A stretch of DNA of 64,000 nucleotides from assembly GCF_032362555.1 (NCBI RefSeq), contig NC_083506.1, positions 605,501-669,500 on the forward strand, read 5' to 3'. Both the position numbers and the translations under genes were made by a program. Positions 61,101 through 64,000 of the stretch are shown here, piece by piece. The stretch comes from Amyelois transitella. Its lineage: Eukaryota > Arthropoda > Insecta > Lepidoptera > Pyralidae. The notes under the pieces were generated by a model. That model did not search any database, was not told where the DNA came from, and worked only from the letters and a program-made list of their open reading frames with translations. How positions within the stretch are numbered: position 1 is the first letter of the stretch; each line of letters begins with the position of its first letter.

Positions 61101-62176
61101 TTAACGACATCCACAGAAAATATATGGTGTGGTTCCATTGAAAAGTGAACCATACGACTACTACTGTGTGCATTTTATAATGTTAAAACATTTATTTATC
61201 TTGCTCTGCGCCAACGCCAATCTCCTGTTTGGTTTCCTTCCACCCAAAGGTTGACTGGAAGAGATTGCATTAGGGATAAGTCCGCCTTTGTACCATCTCT
61301 ATCTGCTTTGTGCTGTTTTGTATGTTTTACTCTTATGGTGCAATAAAGAGTTTTATCTATCTATATCTATCTACTGGCTACTCTAATTCTGTAAGCATTC
61401 TTTGCCTACCCTTCTTCGCAAGCCTATTCCTGTGCTGTTCCCTGGCAGCCTCCATCTGCATCTTGACGCAGTCCTGATAGGTAGACGATCTGATCAAGGT
61501 ACCTTCGTCTGTCAGACACAGTCTGTCTTACCCTTCTTCGCAAGCCTCTTCCTGTGCTGTTCCCTGGCGGCCTCCATCTGCATCTTGACGCAGTCCTGAT
61601 AGATTGACGATCTGATCAAGGTGCGTTCGTCTGTTAGACACAGTCTGTCTTACCCTTCTTCGCAAGCCTCTTCCTGTGCTGTTCCTTTGCAGCCTCCATC
61701 TGCATCCTGACGCAGTCCTGATAGATTGACTATCTGATCAGGGTACCTTCGTCTGTCAGACACAGTCTGTCTTACCCTTCTTCGCAAGCCTCTTCCTGTG
61801 CTGTTCCCCGGCAGCCTCCATCTGCATCCTGACGCAGTCTTGATAGATTGACGATCTGATCAAGGTACCTTCGTCTGTCAGACACAGTCTGTCTTGCCCT
61901 TCTTCGCAAGCCTCTTCCTGTGCTGTTCCCTGGCGGCCTCCATCTGCATCTTGACGCAGTCCTGACAGATTGACGATCTGATCAAGGTGCGTTCGTCTGT
62001 TAGACACAGTCTGTCTTACCCTTCTTCGCAAGCCTCTTCCTGTGCTGCTCCCTGGCAGCCTCCATCTGCATCTTGACGCAGTCGCCCTCCTCCCCGCGCT
62101 CGGCGCCGCCGTCCGACGCGGCCTCCGCCTCGGAGCCCCCGCTCTTGATCGGGCTGCTTCTCTTTAGGACCTTATG
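55054..62176 (-). CDS. Brd7/9: BRD7/BRD9 homologue, C-terminal half (partial gene span)
   Basis: Seven minus-strand exons (62020-62176, 60557-60694, 59834-59974, 59200-59333, 58242-58426, 56651-56829, 55054-55145) total 1,026 nt. All junction phases agree, giving 341 codons plus TAG. Diagnostic strings: KPLTLGKMIGKLTQGTGSLH, REDRRNIAKGVKPLNYGPFS, SYAPSYDGTFATLTKDESHL and ELLQKLEKEQRDRLSAPPP, which parallel the post-bromodomain region (Pfam DUF3512) of human BRD7 and BRD9. These are nuclear acetyl-lysine-reading subunits of PBAF (BRD7) or ncBAF/GBAF (BRD9) remodellers; insects generally have one merged orthologue. The bromodomain and N-terminus lie beyond 64000. The first exon seen starts in phase 0. 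Confidence 0.9.
55148..55425. other. BRD7/9 intron, nothing recognised
   Basis: No repeat or exon detected. Confidence 0.3.
55439..55700 (-). mobile_element. Family A retroposon with 12-bp TSD
   Basis: Flanked by AAATATATTTAT at 55427-55438 and 55701-55712. Full length, in a BRD7/9 intron and in sense with the gene. Confidence 0.9.
55715..56314. other. BRD7/9 intron, nothing recognised
   Basis: No repeat or exon detected. Confidence 0.3.
56316..56513 (-). repeat. Family A, internally deleted
   Basis: Both ends present (CATACACGTCGATATCCC; GTGCCGGAGACTACACGGCAC) but the GAATCTCAATTCTATC portion is missing. Confidence 0.8.
56651..56829 (-). CDS. Brd7/9: BRD7/9 exon, very G+C-rich, Ala/Arg-biased
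   Basis: Acceptor TTTCGTCCGCCAG| (weak pyrimidine tract) precedes GCTGTCGGCGCC; donor CACCTAG|GTCTGT is weak. Encodes LSAPPPWHLSLAARAGGAER ... LRRAMGVTLAHL, aligning with the RLSTRPPP...YGVRKAMGI region of vertebrate BRD7. Third positions are almost all G or C. If the donor is skipped, the frame runs 46 codons further to a stop at 56514-56516, giving an alternative, non-conserved C-terminus. Confidence 0.85.
56830..57012. other. BRD7/9 intron, nothing recognised
   Basis: Frames opposite and beside the G+C-rich exon are open by composition only. Confidence 0.3.
57015..57271 (-). repeat. Helitron-like copy
   Basis: ACTAGCTGTGCCCGCGACTT on the left and CTCAGCTTTATAATATAAGT on the right in antisense; typical non-autonomous Helitron ends. 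Confidence 0.55.
57275..57758. other. BRD7/9 intron, nothing recognised
   Basis: No repeat or exon detected. Confidence 0.3.
57761..57972 (+). repeat. LINE 3' end, longest RT C-terminal remnant
   Basis: Sense frame encodes [40 protein letters not shown] and [10 protein letters not shown], then reaches GAGGCGTGATTTTATGTA with an ATGTATGTA tail; 24 bases (GATGTAGTCTCTGCCTACCC region) are deleted relative to other copies. The GRP.R.YLDQ pattern is typical of LINE reverse-transcriptase C-termini. Confidence 0.65.
58242..58426 (-). CDS. Brd7/9: BRD7/9 exon
   Basis: Acceptor CTTCTCTCCTAG| then GACACGTCG in phase 0; donor GACAG|GTTAGT leaves two bases. Encodes DTSKLKVDIDQLRTLSELGI, DVDFLTDIEDDVNAAQ and the helical HTYELLQKLEKEQRDR. 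Confidence 0.9.
58500..58786 (-). repeat. Family A retroposon, full length with internal duplication
   Basis: TACATACATACAATTATGTCC to GCCGGAAACCACACGGCAC in antisense. The AGAGCC..TTGGCTCTGT and AAAGGCTGAACGTGGCCTTTC segments are partly duplicated and inverted locally. Confidence 0.82.
58882..59140 (+). repeat. Family A retroposon, full length
   Basis: ACCGTGTGATTTCCGGCACC to GACCATATGTATGTATG. Confidence 0.87.
59200..59333 (-). CDS. Brd7/9: BRD7/9 exon
   Basis: Acceptor TTTGTACCCTCAG| then CTGCCGAGACGG; donor GAACCG|GTAAAC in phase 0. Encodes AETGQGNEELLRFAPDSPWN, LFYDMEAMFPDKKQQPEQPP and KEEP. Confidence 0.88.
59502..59620 (-). repeat. Family A, internally deleted
   Basis: ATACATACATATGGTCACG, then GCCACGTTCAGCTA joined to AAAGAATCCCAAGTTT and CTAACCCTTAGTC. 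Confidence 0.72.
59834..59974 (-). CDS. Brd7/9: BRD7/9 exon (most conserved block)
   Basis: Acceptor TTTTAG| then TTCCTCGTGAAG; donor CTGG|GTAAGT. Encodes PREDRRNIAKGVKPLNYGPF and SSYAPSYDGTFATLTKDESH LIYHTL, the segment closest to vertebrate BRD7/9. Confidence 0.93.
60070..60240 (-). repeat. Family A, 5'-truncated
   Basis: TACATACTTTAAACATAATC tail, CACGTCTATATCCCTTGTGG, ending GGAATCCTAACTTTATAA in antisense. Confidence 0.72.
60241..60556. other. BRD7/9 intron, nothing recognised
   Basis: No repeat or exon detected. Confidence 0.3.
60557..60694 (-). CDS. Brd7/9: BRD7/9 exon
   Basis: Acceptor CATTTACAG| then CTTTCCCTCGC; donor TTACATA|GTGAGT. Encodes FPRMDSEGKTTLCLVTHTVE, GSGDDKPLTLGKMIGKLTQG and TGSLH. 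Confidence 0.92.
60923..61139 (-). repeat. Family A, diverged copy
   Basis: TACATACATATGATCACGTC to GTGTGGTTCCATTG-like 5' end in antisense; several small deletions. Confidence 0.7.
61140..61399. other. BRD7/9 intron beside the tandem array
   Basis: Includes a short ATCTATCTATATCTATCTA run at about 61353-61373. No exon seen. Confidence 0.3.
61400..62083. repeat. 122-bp tandem array of an exon end plus splice donor
   Basis: The string CTTCTTCGCA recurs at 61411, 61533, 61655, 61777, 61899 and 62021, exactly 122 bases apart. The last unit is the 3' end of the real BRD7/9 exon (62020-62083). Each of the five others carries, on the minus strand, a 64-nt exon-like piece preceded by CTATCAG| (CTGACAG in one) and followed by a donor-like GGTAAGA (GGCAAGA in the 61898 unit, GGTAGGC in the 61410 unit). 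The pseudo-exons are 61410-61473, 61532-61595, 61654-61717, 61776-61839 and 61898-61961. Unit length is not a multiple of three, so it is not a coding repeat. Confidence 0.92.
62020..62176 (-). CDS. Brd7/9: BRD7/9 exon, first seen in the window
   Basis: Acceptor CACTGTCCAACAG| then CATAAGGTCC in phase 0; donor AAGAAGG|GTAAGA leaves one base. Encodes HKVLKRSSPIKSGGSEAEAA, an acidic/Gly-rich stretch, then KMQMEAAREQHRKRLAKK, a basic helix just before the DUF3512-like region. Its last 64 bases are the source of the tandem array downstream. Confidence 0.85.
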
Positions 62177-62317
62177 CTGTTGGACAGTGGAACGATTAAT
62201 AAGATAGGAAAGTTATAAATTTTTCGTTCAGACGCATCATAATTTACTTCTAATAATTTTGTGTCTGATTTCAATTAGTATTCGATTTATAAAATTACGA
62301 TTTGGTTGAATACAATA

Positions 62318-62464
62318 TGGCGATAGAACAAGGTGGCCGAAAATTCTTATTGACACTTAGTTATATAGAATAGGAAACAAATTTCACATGGTCATTTAAC
62401 CACTATAATAAAGTTCTATAAAAAATAAATATTAATGTTGCAACTTAGTCTTGTTCTATCGCCA
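62318..62464. mobile_element. 147-bp MITE
   Basis: A perfect 15-bp inverted pair TGGCGATAGAACAAG / CTTGTTCTATCGCCA bounds AT-rich non-coding DNA in the BRD7/9 intron. TSD not resolved. Confidence 0.55.
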
Positions 62465-62469
62465 CTGTT

Positions 62470-63028
62470 ATTCCTGTGTTTAAAGTTAGGCTGTTGAACT
62501 TACTTTGAAGTACACAAAACAGAAACGGGTCAAATTTACTAAATAAATATCCAAAGATGGCAAAATAAAAAAAAAACATTACTTGTATTATGTTCGCTAA
62601 ACTCAAAAAAAAAAATACACGAAATACAATTTAAATAACTAGTAATAAAAGCATCTTGTCAGAAACCTTTTTAAAAAGTGTTCAAATAATGGACGCACAA
62701 ACAGAAAAAGGCAACAATAATTGCAGTTCCCAATGGTTAAAAATTTTGCAAACCTAAAATGATTCTCTATTTAAATACTTCAATGTAAGTTCAACTTCCA
62801 TCATTCCACTAACATGCAAAAACTCTAGGGAGCAAATATAATCCCTGTTTGGAGAACTACACGACACAACACCGAAACCCTTCTCGTATGTGTAAGCAAA
62901 CTAAAACGCTATGTACTACGCAAACTTCTATATAAATGTATATATGTATAAAGAATCACCTTCCGCGCGTACGTCCTAAGAGGCTGCGTTGCAAAAAGTA
63001 ATTTTTGTAATTAGAATAGTGAATTCAG
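62470..63028. other. BRD7/9 intron, nothing recognised
   Basis: No repeat or exon detected. Confidence 0.3.
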
Positions 63029-63030
63029 CA

Positions 63031-63488
63031 CAGTGGCGCCCTCATTCAAATAAAGTTAAATATTCTAGATATTTTCCCCTAAATATTGGACACATTTCAA
63101 TTTAAAGTATTCATATTAAAGTCATAGTTTTACTAATTATACTTGCAGTGAAATTTTCTCTACAGCTTTAGGTGTTAGTTTTTCAAATGATGTGACGATG
63201 TCACATTATTTAAATTTGTTGAATATAAACGAAAAAATTAAAAATTGGATTTGAAAAGTATTGGGTACTTTAATTACATTATGTTTAGTAGTATTTTTAA
63301 TTACCTTACTTTAAGGCTCAGGTAGGTTAATGACCTTTCTTGATCAGACAGGACTAATAATTATTGTATTTCATACAAAAGGTCCAAAAACGCATTTTAG
63401 GTAGATTTTATTCAGTCACAGCTAAAACCAACGTAACAAAAGGTGCAGAATTTCAAATAAATGTATATTTTCGATGAGGGCGCCACTG
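63031..63488. mobile_element. 458-bp MITE-like element
   Basis: Perfect 15-bp inverted ends CAGTGGCGCCCTCAT / ATGAGGGCGCCACTG. Adjacent bases (TTCAGCA left, AGCTCAA right) allow a 3-bp TCA duplication if the ends extend to GC, but this is not certain. No open frame inside. Confidence 0.6.
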
Positions 63489-63489
63489 A

Positions 63490-64000
63490 GCTCAATGCAC
63501 CATCTCAAAAGTTAAAAAATTAATAAGTAATTTAATGAAAAGAAAATTGGGTAGAGATATTGGTAAATTGACAACTTATTTGGGTCATGGTGCTGTCATT
63601 CCAATTCAAAAATCGTTATTGAAATACAAAGAATTTAAGAGAGTTTTCTTATGTTAAAATGGCAAAAACATTGATAAACAGATAATGCTATAAGAATCTT
63701 ATACACATAGAATTAAATGATGTTCCATTTTCAGTTATTACAAAAATTTTACTTGAAAATTATTAGCTTCAATTTATACGTAATAAACTGTTAAGCATAT
63801 AAATATTTTGATTGGCTGACATATGAACCAGCTTTTGCCCAGAACATTGCTATTATATAAATTAAAAAATAACATCTAAACGAGCTCTCATATCACTTAG
63901 CAGCATTTGCTTATTCACTTAGATAAATATAGTCGATGTATCATTCTGATGCAAAAGTGATAAATTCTCGTTCAAATCCATTCAGCAGATTTTGTGTGAA
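63490..64000. other. BRD7/9 intron continuing out of the window
   Basis: AT-rich; no exon with BRD7/9-like sequence found before the window ends. Confidence 0.35.

Noticed and set aside
61756-62031. A 91-codon open frame on the minus strand across the tandem array
   Set aside because: The repeat unit is 122 bp, not a multiple of three, and the frame changes from unit to unit. Only the last 64 bp belong to a real exon.

Overview
The window is nuclear DNA of an insect, almost certainly a moth or butterfly. It is AT-rich and intron-rich. It is packed with Helitron-like elements of the kind known from Lepidoptera (copies ending ...GCTAG|T), tRNA-derived SINEs and an extremely abundant ~265-bp retroposon, here called family A, with a (ATGT)n tail. 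No bacterial operons, CRISPR arrays or viral genes were seen. Introns, splice sites, a Pol III tRNA gene with a T-run terminator and animal-specific proteins all place it in a metazoan.

Three protein genes can be supported. (1) A small orphan gene on the + strand: a proposed 16-codon first exon at 8208-8255, a ~14-kb intron, and a strong terminal exon at 22544-23026 (176 aa in total; function unknown). (2) Hey, on the - strand, three exons between 42088 and 33509 whose phases join exactly into a 297-residue bHLH-Orange repressor ending in the diagnostic YRPW tail. (3) The C-terminal 341 codons of a BRD7/BRD9 homologue (SWI/SNF chromatin-remodelling subunit) on the - strand, seven exons from 62176 to 55054, all in phase. 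Its bromodomain half lies beyond the right edge. One real tRNA gene, tRNA-Pro(UGG), lies at 1201-1272 on the - strand.

Nearly everything else is mobile DNA. Family A has about fifty copies and fragments in both orientations. Four full-length copies have clear 11-12-bp target-site duplications, so it moves by target-primed reverse transcription. Its last ~45 nt resemble the 3' end of a LINE that is also scattered through the window and whose fragments still encode a reverse-transcriptase C-terminus. Two tRNA-derived SINE families (B and C), RTE-like LINE fragments, LEP1-type Helitrons, a 148-bp hAT MITE with an 8-bp TSD and several foldback MITEs fill the introns and intergenic DNA.

The most notable mobile element is a 3,273-bp DNA transposon at 44669-47941. 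It has GGGTCATTCCACAA terminal inverted repeats, a 4-bp GCCT duplication, subterminal arrays of a CTAGGGACTGA motif and a broken coding region of a lysine-rich, Cys-containing protein family I recognise only as uncharacterised and repeat-associated. It sits inside a family A copy, which it splits cleanly.

The other unusual structure is a 122-bp tandem array (61400-62083) in the BRD7/9 gene. It repeats the 3' end of one exon together with its splice donor, giving five pseudo-exons in a row. Family A copies are absent from about 31.3-37.9 kb (Hey 3' exon), 41.8-44.5 kb (Hey first exon and upstream) and 21.2-25.2 kb (orphan gene terminal exon).
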